Shown in pieces: positions 46,292-53,917 of a stretch of DNA of 64,000 nucleotides. The position numbers and the translations under genes are program-made. The notes below the pieces were generated by a model, which saw nothing but the letters and a program-made list of their open reading frames with translations, had not been told where the DNA came from and did not search any database. Origin of the DNA: JAQGMJ01 sp036498945 (lineage in GTDB: Bacteria; Pseudomonadota; Gammaproteobacteria; Burkholderiales; JAEUOS01); the NCBI GenBank assembly GCA_036498945.1, contig DASYEQ010000050.1, forward strand, positions 33,048 through 97,047, in the 5' to 3' direction. Every line of letters starts with the position of its first letter. The stretch's first letter is position 1.

Positions 46292-46864
46292 TTACGGGCG
46301 GCCGAAGAGGCCTACCAGGCCGGCGGCGCCCTTGGTGTGGCCGGCGAGCTTGGGGAACAGCTCTTCCTTGGTCAGCCCCGGCTCGATCGCCTTGGGGTCG
46401 AGGTCGGTGGCGATCAGGGTGAAGGTGTAGTGGTGCATGCCGGTGCCGGGCGGGGTGCAGGGGCCCATGTAGTGGCCCAGGCCCTGGGTGCTCTTGCCGC
46501 CGACGTACTTGTCGGTCAACTGGCTCACCTCGTTTTCGGCGAAGCCGGTGACCGACACCGGAATGCCGTAGGCCACCCAGTGGTTCACGCCGAGGCCGCC
46601 GCGGCCTTCGGGGTCGACCATCAGCAGCACATAGCTCTTGGTGCCGGCCGGCGGATTGGCAAAGGTGAGCGGCGGCGAGACGTTGTCGCCGACGCAATTC
46701 GGATTGGTCTTGATGTTGCCGGCATTTTTCTTCGCCAGCATGGTGCCGTCCTTGAAACTGGAGGAGGTGATCGAGAAGGGCTCGGCCGCCTGCGCGGTGG
46801 CGCAAGCCGCCATCGCCAGGGCGCCGGCGAGTGCCGCGTGCAGCAAGGCTTGTTGTTTGAACAT
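46292..46864 (-). CDS. YbhB/YbcL-type PEBP family protein, exported
   Basis: 190-residue protein with a signal peptide (1-26, AQA) and a phosphatidylethanolamine-binding-protein fold. SPPLTFANPPAGTKSYVLLMVDPEGRGG and NHWVAYGIPVS, GHYMGPCTPPGTGMHHYTFTLIATD are the conserved YbhB/YbcL (RKIP-like) segments. Ligand unknown. AGGAG lies before the ATG at 46864. Confidence 0.9.
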   Translation of the reverse strand: MFKQQALLHAALAGALAMAACATAQAAEPFSITSSSFKDGTMLAKKNAGNIKTNPNCVGDNVSPPLTFANPPAGTKSYVLLMVDPEGRGGLGVNHWVAYGIPVSVTGFAENEVSQLTDKYVGGKSTQGLGHYMGPCTPPGTGMHHYTFTLIATDLDPKAIEPGLTKEELFPKLAGHTKGAAGLVGLFGRP

Positions 46865-47030
46865 GATAAGGGTCTCCTGTTGTTGATCGGTTGATTTTCC
46901 CGCTTGGCTGCGGGCTTCGCGCCCGTGGCTGTGCCCTGATACGTAGCCGCGGCGCACCGCGGATGCGCCGCCGCGACTGTACGCCATTCCGCGCGCTTTC
47001 TGTGAAAATGCGCTTTCCCTCCCGACCCGC

Positions 47031-47732
47031 ATGCCCATGGCCACTGCGCCCGCGAGCGATCCGCAGCGCCGGCTGCTGCCGCTCCTGTTCGTCCTCACCT
47101 TCAACACCGGGCTGGTGGACGCCGTCAGCTACCTGCTGCTGGGCCACGTGTTCGTGGCCAACATGACCGGTAACATCATCCTGCTGGGCTTTTCGCTGGT
47201 GGGCGTCTCCGACTTCTCGCTGGCGGCCTCGGTGACCGCGCTGCTGATGTTCGGCGCCGGCGCCGTGCTGGGGGGACACCTCGGCCGCAATGACAGCGCG
47301 CCACGCCGCCTGCTGGGGCGCGCGCTGCTGGCCGAAGGCCTGTTGTTCGCGCTCGCTGCCGCGCCGCTTCTCCATGGTCTGACGCCGCAGGACGAATTGG
47401 TGCGCTACTGGCTGATCGTCGCCCTCGGCATGGCAATGGGTGTGCAGACAGCGATGGTGCGTCTGCTGGCAATACCGGACCTCACCACCACCGTGCTGAC
47501 GCTCACTCTGGCGGGCCTGGCGGCGGATTCCAGCCTGGCTGGCGGCAGCAACCCGCGCCTGGGCCGGCGCCTGGGCGCGGTGGCGCTGATGCTCGCTGGC
47601 GCCGCTGTCGGTGCCCTGCTGGCGCTGCACGCCAGCGCGGTGCTGGTGCTGCTGCTTGCACTGGCCTTGCTTACGGGCACGGGGGTTGCCGCCTGGCGCG
47701 GACTGGATGCCGGCGGCGCGGCCCGCAACTGA
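47031..47732 (+). CDS. DUF1275 (YoaK-like) membrane protein
   Basis: 233-residue inner-membrane protein with about six helices. TFNTGLVDAVSYLLLGHVFVANMTGNIILLG is the DUF1275 signature, with VALGMAMGVQTAMVRLLAIPDLTTTVLTLTL later. Function unknown. ATG at 47031 (47037 possible). Convergent with the CoA transferase. Confidence 0.88.
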   Translation: MPMATAPASDPQRRLLPLLFVLTFNTGLVDAVSYLLLGHVFVANMTGNIILLGFSLVGVSDFSLAASVTALLMFGAGAVLGGHLGRNDSAPRRLLGRALLAEGLLFALAAAPLLHGLTPQDELVRYWLIVALGMAMGVQTAMVRLLAIPDLTTTVLTLTLAGLAADSSLAGGSNPRLGRRLGAVALMLAGAAVGALLALHASAVLVLLLALALLTGTGVAAWRGLDAGGAARN

Positions 47733-47754
47733 GGCAGCGGCCACCGGCCGCGTT

Positions 47755-49134
47755 TCAATCGGGCGCCCAGCTCGCCGTAGCCGCGCCCAGTGGGCCAGCT
47801 GGATGATCCCAGCGCGCGATGATGCCGCCGATGGCCAGCGGCCAGTGCAGGCGGCGCGCCTCGCCCCACACGGTCTTCTCGATCACCGGCGCCTGGTCCT
47901 CCCGTGCCTCCGGTGCCAGCGGCGGCTCCCGCGGCGCCGCCCCCTGATCGACCAGCAGCTTCGCCGTGCGCGCCAGCGACAGGCGCGCGCACGTACCCGC
48001 GCCGCTTTTCAGGCGTTCGGCGAGGCCGCGCACTGCCGCGGCGGCCATCAGGTAGCCGGTGGCCTGGTCCAGCGCCTGCACCGGCAGCGGCACGGGCTTG
48101 TTCGCGCCGCGCCAATGCATGCCCGCCGCGGCAATGCCGCTGCTCATCTGCACCAGGGAATCGAAACCGCGGCGCTGCGCCCACGGGCCGGTGTGGCCGT
48201 AGGCATCCAGGCTGACGTCGACCAGGCCGGGCGCGATGCGACGGCGCCATTGCGCGCCCAGGCCCATGCGTTCCAGCGCGTCGCTGCGGTAACCATGCAC
48301 CAGCACGTCGGCGCGCGCCAGCAATTGCTCGAAGACGGCGCGGTCTCCGGCGGCGCGCAGGTCGAGGCGCGCGCAGCGCTTGCCCAGGGTCACTTCGGGT
48401 TCCTGGCTGGGTTCTTCCCAATGCACCGGGTCGAGGCGCAGCACTTGCGCACCGTAGGCGGCCAGGCAGCGCGTGGCCACCGGGCCCGCGAGAATACGCG
48501 TCAGGTCCAGCACCTTGATGCCGGCGAGCGGGCGCGCCGCGTCACCCTGCCATGCGGCGCGCGCGCCGCCTTCCACGGTTTCGAAATGGACCAGCGGCTC
48601 GGCTGCCAGCGCACGGCCTTGCGCGTGTGCGCGCCATTCGTCGGCCGAGCGCATCTCGGCGGCACAGCCGCCGGCCGCCACGATCGCCTGCTCCAGTTCG
48701 CCCTTGTTCCAGGCGGCGACGCTTCGCGCCGTGCCTGCCTCGTCAACCTGCGCGCCGATCACGCGCTCGATGGCGGCGCGGTGATGCGGTGCGTTGGCGT
48801 GCAGGCGCAGCCAGCCGTCGCGGGTGGCGTAGTCGCCGGTGACGGGGTCGCGCGGCGCGGGCAGCGGCCAGCCGATCGGGCGCACCGACAGGCCGAACCA
48901 GAACGAGGCCAGGCGCCGGTCCACTTGCACCCGCGCCGGCGCGCCGCCGGCGGCGCGGGTGAATTCGGCCAGCGCCAGCCCGGCCGCGGCCATCGAGGCG
49001 GCGGCGAGATCGGTGGTGGCGAAATACGAGGGCAAGGCGCCCTCGGTGGTGAACTCGACCCGCGCGGGCGCTTCCGCGGCGCCGGCCAGCGCGGTCCAGG
49101 CGGAATGCAGCATGCGGTTGGCGGCGGCGGTCAT
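47755..49134 (-). CDS. CaiB/BaiF-type (class III) CoA transferase
   Basis: 459-residue family III CoA transferase. The core ARPLAGIKVLDLTRILAGPVATRCLAAYGAQVLRLDP is the standard N-terminal motif, but here it sits at about residue 205, after a ~200-residue N-terminal half that also resembles a partial CoA-transferase domain (YATRDGWLRLHANAPHHRAAI). The catalytic Asp region is weak: RCARLDLRAAGDRAVFEQLL. It transfers CoA between acids in carnitine- or itaconate-like pathways; substrate unknown. Start 49134, AAGGA upstream. Divergent from the HTH-citrate-synthase. Confidence 0.85.
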   Translation of the reverse strand: MTAAANRMLHSAWTALAGAAEAPARVEFTTEGALPSYFATTDLAAASMAAAGLALAEFTRAAGGAPARVQVDRRLASFWFGLSVRPIGWPLPAPRDPVTGDYATRDGWLRLHANAPHHRAAIERVIGAQVDEAGTARSVAAWNKGELEQAIVAAGGCAAEMRSADEWRAHAQGRALAAEPLVHFETVEGGARAAWQGDAARPLAGIKVLDLTRILAGPVATRCLAAYGAQVLRLDPVHWEEPSQEPEVTLGKRCARLDLRAAGDRAVFEQLLARADVLVHGYRSDALERMGLGAQWRRRIAPGLVDVSLDAYGHTGPWAQRRGFDSLVQMSSGIAAAGMHWRGANKPVPLPVQALDQATGYLMAAAAVRGLAERLKSGAGTCARLSLARTAKLLVDQGAAPREPPLAPEAREDQAPVIEKTVWGEARRLHWPLAIGGIIARWDHPAGPLGAATASWAPD

Positions 49135-49192
49135 GACGGCTTCCTTCTCTCTTGCCTGCAACGGCGATAAGGGCGAAGATACTCCGCCGGTG

Positions 49193-49216
49193 ATTGACGT
49201 CAATCTTGACGTGAAT
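49193..49216. promoter_or_regulatory. TTGACGT repeat operator in the CoA-transferase/citrate-synthase spacer
   Basis: The perfect palindrome ATTGACGTCAAT (49193-49204) is followed at once by CTTGACGTGAAT (49205-49216): two TTGACGT half-sites 12 bp apart. The same half-site builds the LiuR-like box upstream of liuB (17369-17390). It lies in the 116-bp divergent spacer, so may control both genes. Confidence 0.55.
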
Positions 49217-49250
49217 AGTCAATGTGCGAGGCAACGATGAAGCGGACGAC

Positions 49251-50438
49251 ATGGCTTGGCTGACCGCGCGCCAGGCGCTCGCGGCACTGGAAGTGCGCAC
49301 GCAGACGCTGTATGCCAACGTCAGCCGCGGGCGCATCCGCGCGCGGCCCGACCCCGCCGATTCGCGCCGCAGCCTGTATCACAGCGAGGATGTGAAGCGC
49401 CTGGCGCGGCGCCGCGCCGGGCGGCGCACGGTAGAGGCGGTGGCGGCGCAGGCGATCGGCTGGGGCGACCCGGTGCTGGCCTCGGGCATTTCCACCGTGG
49501 TCGACGGCCGCCTCTGGTATCGCGGACGCGATGCGGTGGCGCTGGCGCGCAGCGCGACATTGGAGCAGGCCGCGGCGCTGCTGTGGGAAGTGGAGACGGT
49601 GACGTTCGTACGCGGTGGGCGCGCAGCCCTGCCGGCGGGCACCGCGCCGGGACTGGCGGCCACGCTGGCGGCGCTGAGCCGGCGCGTCGCCGCCGACCCG
49701 CCCTCGCGCGGCCACGCGCGCGCCGCGCTGGTAACCGAGGCGGTCGATCTGCTGGGCGACGTCATCACAGCCATGCTGGGTCCCGCCCCAGCCGCCGGCC
49801 TGGCGCTGCATCTGCGCGTGGCGCGGGCCTGGCGGGCGCCGGCGGCGCAGGACCTGATCCGCCGCGCGCTGGTGCTGTTGGCCGATCATGAACTCAACGC
49901 CTCCACCTTCGCCGCCCGGGTGGCGGCTTCCACCGGCGCGCCGCTGGCGGCCGGGCTGATGGCGGGCCTGGTGACCCTCGCCGGGCCCTTGCACGGCGGT
50001 GCCGCCGCCGGCATGCGCGCGCTGATCGAAGCGGCGCGGCGCGATGGCGCGGCTGCCAGTGTGCGCGCCTGGCTGGAGCAGGGGCATGCGCTGGCGGCTT
50101 TCGGCCATCCGCTGTATCCCGAAGGCGATCCACGCGCAGCGGCGCTGTTCGAGTACCTGCCGATGCCGCGCATTTATGCGGAGGTGCGCGACGAGGTGGC
50201 GGCGCTGATCGGCGAGGCGCCCAATATCGATTTCGCGCTGTGCGCGCTGGCCGACCGCTACGCCTTGCCCGCCGACGCGCCGTTCACCATCTTCGCGCTG
50301 GCGCGCTCGGTGGGCTGGACCGCGCACGCCCTCGAACAGGCGGCGACCGGCCAGCTGATCCGCCCGCGCGCGCGTTACACCGGGCCGCCGCCGCAGGCCG
50401 ATGCCACCCCCGCGCCGCGGCGGCGTGCGCCGCGCTGA
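49251..50438 (+). CDS. HTH-containing citrate synthase family protein
   Basis: 395-residue fusion with a MerR-like excisionase-type HTH at the N-terminus (WLTARQALAALEVRTQTLYANVSRGRI) and a citrate synthase-fold domain. Catalytic residues: His213 in ADHELNAST, His286 in FGHPLYPEGDP, and a C-terminal Asp in NIDFAL. These HTH-fused enzymes are type II citrate synthase-like proteins of unclear role, sometimes 2-methylcitrate synthase-like. The DNA-binding domain may make it self-regulating. Start 49251; divergent from the CoA transferase. Confidence 0.85.
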   Translation: MAWLTARQALAALEVRTQTLYANVSRGRIRARPDPADSRRSLYHSEDVKRLARRRAGRRTVEAVAAQAIGWGDPVLASGISTVVDGRLWYRGRDAVALARSATLEQAAALLWEVETVTFVRGGRAALPAGTAPGLAATLAALSRRVAADPPSRGHARAALVTEAVDLLGDVITAMLGPAPAAGLALHLRVARAWRAPAAQDLIRRALVLLADHELNASTFAARVAASTGAPLAAGLMAGLVTLAGPLHGGAAAGMRALIEAARRDGAAASVRAWLEQGHALAAFGHPLYPEGDPRAAALFEYLPMPRIYAEVRDEVAALIGEAPNIDFALCALADRYALPADAPFTIFALARSVGWTAHALEQAATGQLIRPRARYTGPPPQADATPAPRRRAPR

Positions 50439-50450
50439 ACACGGCCAGCC

Positions 50451-51173
50451 TCAGCTTGACGCCAGCAGGCGCGCGTCCAGGCCCTCGTACTCGAACAGGC
50501 GCGCGGTCTGCGCCAGGTGCTCTTCGGCTTCGCGCCGGCGGCCGCTTTGCGTGAGTTCCGCCAGCAGCGCCCGGTGCGCGCGCTCGTCAAACGGCGCGAA
50601 CTCGCGCCATTTCTCCAGGCAGGCCAGCTTCTCCGCACCGACGGCGGCGCACGCCAGGTGTTCCAGCAGCGCGAGGTGGCAGGCGCGCAGGCGGCGGCGC
50701 TGCGCGGTGAGCCAGGCGTCAAACAATGGCGCGGCGTCCATCGGCGTGTCTTCGAGCAGTTCGCCGCCGCATAACGCCGCCAGGCGGCGCAGCTCGGCGG
50801 CGGGCAGGTGCTCAAGGCCGGCGGCGCAGGCCTGCGCCACGGCCAGGGCATCGACTTCGCAATCCTCCAGGTCCAGGCGCACGCTCTCGCCCAGGGTGAT
50901 CAGGCGCCTGCGCGCCGCGCCGTCGACCAGGCCGCGGATCTTCGACAGGCACCAGCGCAATTCGCCGCGCGGGTCGGCGGGCGCGTCCCACAGCAGTTCG
51001 CACAACTGCGAGCGCGATGCCGCGCGCGGGCTCAGGGCGAGGTAGGCGAACAGGGCGCGCAGCTTGCGCGAGCCGGGCAGCGCTGGCGCGCCGTCGTCGC
51101 GGCGCAGGTGCAGGGGGCCGAGCATGCGCACGTGCAGTCTTCCGGCCGCTTCGTCGCGCCCGTGCTCTTCCAT
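50451..51173 (-). CDS. Winged-helix/BTAD transcriptional regulator
   Basis: A SARP-like regulator: winged helix (LHVRMLGPLHLRRDDGAPALPGSRKLRALFAYLAL then LCELLWDAPADPRGELRWCLSKIRGLV) followed by a BTAD helical repeat domain (AALFDAWLTAQRRRLRACHLALLEHLA, RALLAELTQSGRRREAEEHLAQ). 240 residues with the start at 51173. In-frame methionines continue up to 51374, but starts beyond 51335 would overlap the divergent MddA-like gene. BTAD regulators control secondary or stress pathways. Confidence 0.75.
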   Translation of the reverse strand: MEEHGRDEAAGRLHVRMLGPLHLRRDDGAPALPGSRKLRALFAYLALSPRAASRSQLCELLWDAPADPRGELRWCLSKIRGLVDGAARRRLITLGESVRLDLEDCEVDALAVAQACAAGLEHLPAAELRRLAALCGGELLEDTPMDAAPLFDAWLTAQRRRLRACHLALLEHLACAAVGAEKLACLEKWREFAPFDERAHRALLAELTQSGRRREAEEHLAQTARLFEYEGLDARLLASS

Positions 51174-51334
51174 TCCCACGCCGGTTCCCACGCTCAGGGG
51201 CGAGACTGCGGCGCGCTTCCTCCCGGCTTGCGCAGGCTTTGTGCCGGGAAGGACCGTGAGCGCGGGCGGCCGTTTGGGCGCGGCCGCGTCCTGCCGCGCG
51301 TGCCGGCTCGCCCGATCCATAAGGAGAACTTGTT

Positions 51335-52069
51335 TTGGCATCGCTTTTCTCGCTGCTTTATGCGGCTTCATCATATGCGTTCTTCCTCTGTACCTTTCTA
51401 TACGCGATCGCTTTCGTGGGCAATTTGTGGGTGCCCAAGACGGTCGATAGCGGGCCGGCCGGGGACCTTGCCACCGCGCTGGTCACCGATGTGCTGCTGC
51501 TGGCGGTATTCGCGCTGCAGCACAGCGTGATGGCGCGGCGCGGCTTCAAGGCCTGGTGGACGCGCATCGTGCCGGCGCACCTGGAGCGCGCTACCTACGT
51601 GCTGGCGGCCACGCTGGCGCTGGCGCTGCTGCTGTGGCAATGGCGGCCGCTGGCGCTGCCTGCCGTCTGGGAGGTGCAAAGCCCGGCGGCGAAGGCGGTG
51701 CTGTGGACGCTTTTCTGTCTCGGCTGGGGCGTGTTGCTCCTGGCCACCTTCCTGATCAACCACTTCGAGCTGTTCGGCCTGCGCCAGGCCTGGACCTTCG
51801 CGCGCGGCGCGCAATTGCCGCCGCCGGTGTTCCACACGCCGCTGCTTTACCGCTACGTGCGCCACCCGATCTACCTCGGCTTCCTGATCGCCTTCTGGGC
51901 AGCACCCGCGATGACCGCCAGCCACTTGCTGTTCGCCGCCGGCGCCACCGGCTACATCCTGCTGGGCATCTGGTTCGAGGAGCGCGACCTGATCCGCGAA
52001 TTCGGCGAGGAATACCGGCGCTACCGCCGCCAGGTGGGCATGCTGATTCCCGGGCGGAGAAACCGCTGA
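51335..52069 (+). CDS. mddA: MddA-like methanethiol S-methyltransferase
   Basis: 244-residue integral membrane protein of the NnrU/isoprenylcysteine methyltransferase-like superfamily. FALQHSVMARRGFKAWWTRIVP, TFLINHFELFGLRQAW and LLYRYVRHPIYLGFLIAFWAAP are the conserved elements of MddA, which makes dimethyl sulphide from methanethiol with S-adenosylmethionine; the RHPIYLGF loop is the cofactor site. It starts with TTG at 51335, behind AAGGAG (51321-51326). Next to the BTAD regulator in divergent orientation. The assignment rests on family resemblance. Confidence 0.75.
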   Translation: MASLFSLLYAASSYAFFLCTFLYAIAFVGNLWVPKTVDSGPAGDLATALVTDVLLLAVFALQHSVMARRGFKAWWTRIVPAHLERATYVLAATLALALLLWQWRPLALPAVWEVQSPAAKAVLWTLFCLGWGVLLLATFLINHFELFGLRQAWTFARGAQLPPPVFHTPLLYRYVRHPIYLGFLIAFWAAPAMTASHLLFAAGATGYILLGIWFEERDLIREFGEEYRRYRRQVGMLIPGRRNR

Positions 52070-52122
52070 GCAGCATCGCCGGCAGTGCGCCACCAGCCCT
52101 TCGTGCGCGAGGCGGGCCGGGC

Positions 52123-52428
52123 ATGATGTGCCTGCATGCCAACGCCGGCATCTCCGGACAATGGCGCACGCTGAAGGAAAAGGGGGCACCGCGCCACCAC
52201 GTGCTGGCGCCTGATCGCTAGGACGCCGGCAGGAGCGCGGACTGGACGGTGGCGGCGCCCCCCGGCCTGACTGATGAAGTGTCGCTGGTCGAGCCGGCGC
52301 CGGAGGCGGATAGAACCGTCGCCTTCGGGCGACATCTCGCAAGCGCCGGCCGCTTGCCGCGCGCACAAGCCGTAATTACGCACACCGCTTTGCGATTGCG
52401 CCGGATCGCACGTATCTGCCGGCGGTGA
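52123..52428 (+). pseudogene. Decayed alpha/beta hydrolase fragment with an in-frame TAG
   Basis: In one frame the DNA reads MMCLHANAGISGQWRTLKEK ... HVLAPDR, then TAG at 52219-52221, then on in the same frame DAGRSADWTVAAPPGLTDEVSLVEPA and about 40 less meaningful residues to a TGA. This is the N-terminal strand-loop (LLHSNASSSGQWR-type) and LADEVALVEP helix of an alpha/beta hydrolase, but the GHSxGG elbow and the rest are missing. It is a nonsense-mutated and truncated remnant. Confidence 0.6.
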
Positions 52429-52590
52429 TACGCCGGCGTGCCGGACTTTTTACAATGGTTTGACAATCCACGCCATGCCCTTCGGGCAAGCTACGCGCCG
52501 TACGCAAAAGACGTCCGCGCCAGTGCAGGCAACTGCTGCGGAATGTCCTGCGGGATACCCGCAAGCGTCGCCATAACAATTCCCGAAAAT

Positions 52591-52608
52591 CATGTGGACG
52601 TTCACATG
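52591..52608. promoter_or_regulatory. CATGTG/CACATG dyad upstream of a LysR gene
   Basis: Arms CATGTG and CACATG around the 6-base centre GACGTT, 105 bp before the LysR start. LysR proteins usually regulate themselves, so this is a candidate site. Confidence 0.45.
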
Positions 52609-52712
52609 CGGCGACTCATCAACAAAAACTTGTACAAGTCCGGACTTGATTCCTGGCGCCGAATTCAGGCCACCACCGCGCCCGCACTCCCCATGTCAGG
52701 GAGGGCCGGTTG

Positions 52713-53615
52713 ATGGATCGCCTGGACGTGATGAAGCTGTTCCTGCGCGTGGTGGAGACCGGCAGTTTTTCGAACGCCGGCCGCAGCGTTGGACTGGGCC
52801 AGCCCTCGGTGAGCAAACACATCGGCGCGCTTGAGGAGCACCTGGGAACGACGCTGCTGCGGCGTTCCTCGCGCAACCTGGCGCTGACGGCGGAAGGCCG
52901 GATCTATCACGAGGGCATCAGGCAGGTGCTGCGCAAGCTGGAGGCGCTCGAATCCAGCCTGGCGTCGAGCGCCGCGCCGCGCGGAACGCTCAGGGTATCG
53001 ATGCTGGCGGCTTTCGGCCGCATGTATGTGATGCCGCGGCTGGCGGAGTTTCACCGGCGTTACCCGCAACTCGCGCTGGAGTTCGACATCTCGGAACGGT
53101 ATGTGAACCTGGGCGAGGACGCGGTCGACGTCGCCATCCGGCTGGGGCATTTCACCGATCCGCGCCTGGCGCTGCGCCGCATCGGCATGGCGCGGGTATA
53201 TACCCTGGCGGCGCCGCAATACCTGGCGCGGCGCGGCGCGCCGAAGACGCTCGGCGAACTGGATGAGCACGATTGCATCGGCTTCATGCATCGCGGCGAA
53301 GTCCATCCCTGGGAATTCAAGACGCCGGAAGGCAAGGTGCCGCACGTGCCCAAGGGCCCGCTGTGCAGCAACGACGTCGAATATATCCGCTCGGCGCTGC
53401 TGGACGGTGTCGGCATCGCGCACATCCCGACCTGGCTGGTGGCGCAGCAATTGCGGGCGGGCAGCGTGGTGCGCGTATTGGGCGACTACGCGCCGGATGA
53501 TTATCCGATCAGCGTCGTCTGGCCCGCGGGCGCGGCGCCTTCCGCCGCGATCGAGGCGCTGATCGAGTTCCTTAGCGAGGCTTGCGCGGATCATCCGGAG
53601 CTGCGCGGCGACTGA
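52713..53615 (+). CDS. LysR-family regulator
   Basis: 300-residue LysR regulator. HTH: ETGSFSNAGRSVGLGQPSVSKHIGALEEHLGTTLL; the effector-binding domain starts around residue 90 (RGTLRVSMLAAFGRMYVMPRL). Start ATG 52713, GGGAGGG upstream. A TTG one codon earlier is possible. Its partner gene may have been the decayed hydrolase upstream on the same strand. Confidence 0.92.
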   Translation: MDRLDVMKLFLRVVETGSFSNAGRSVGLGQPSVSKHIGALEEHLGTTLLRRSSRNLALTAEGRIYHEGIRQVLRKLEALESSLASSAAPRGTLRVSMLAAFGRMYVMPRLAEFHRRYPQLALEFDISERYVNLGEDAVDVAIRLGHFTDPRLALRRIGMARVYTLAAPQYLARRGAPKTLGELDEHDCIGFMHRGEVHPWEFKTPEGKVPHVPKGPLCSNDVEYIRSALLDGVGIAHIPTWLVAQQLRAGSVVRVLGDYAPDDYPISVVWPAGAAPSAAIEALIEFLSEACADHPELRGD

Positions 53616-53917
53616 ACGCCGCGCGCCGCGCATACCGCCCGCGTGTGACACGGGCGCTAAAAAGCGATTCTTTTTACGCCGCCGTGCCGCGGCCGCAACG
53701 CTTCGCGCTCCCGCATTCCGCCATGGGAATGCATTCGATTCCCGCCGGGAATGGATGGGAATGAGCATCGCTGACATGCCATTCAAGCGCCCGTATTTGG
53801 TTCCAAAAGTGGCACGGTATGCCCCGCCTCATCGCAGCGGAAACGCGCGGAGGCGGCCGATATGATGCCGACCGCTGGCTCATACCATGCCGACAAACCA
53901 CAACAAAGGTGCCAAAA
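53616..53917. other. Intergenic region with GGGAATG repeats, upstream of the chemoreceptor
   Basis: 302 bp. Three copies of GGGAATG (53725-53731, 53747-53753, 53757-53763) and the dyad GGGAAT/ATTCCC (53725-53743). A -10 like sequence GCCGATAT (53856-53863) resembles the FliA (sigma-28) box GCCGATAA, 55 bp before the MCP start, but I see no matching TAAA at the right distance. Confidence 0.4.

Larger units (their letters stand above)
52070..52712. other. Intergenic region holding a decayed gene and LysR promoter
   Basis: 643 bp without an intact gene. The first 350 bp keep a degraded alpha/beta hydrolase frame (see separate entry). The last 250 bp form the promoter region of the LysR gene and include the palindrome CATGTG/CACATG at 52591-52608. 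Confidence 0.6.

Noticed and set aside
53800..53825. Possible sigma-54 promoter TGGCACGGTATGC before the chemoreceptor
   Set aside because: The GG to GC spacing is 8, not 10, so the -24/-12 pattern fails.
53856..53863. FliA-like -10 element GCCGATAT upstream of the chemoreceptor
   Set aside because: The -10 matches 7 of 8 bases but no TAAA -35 occurs at the needed distance. Kept only as a remark in the intergenic entry.
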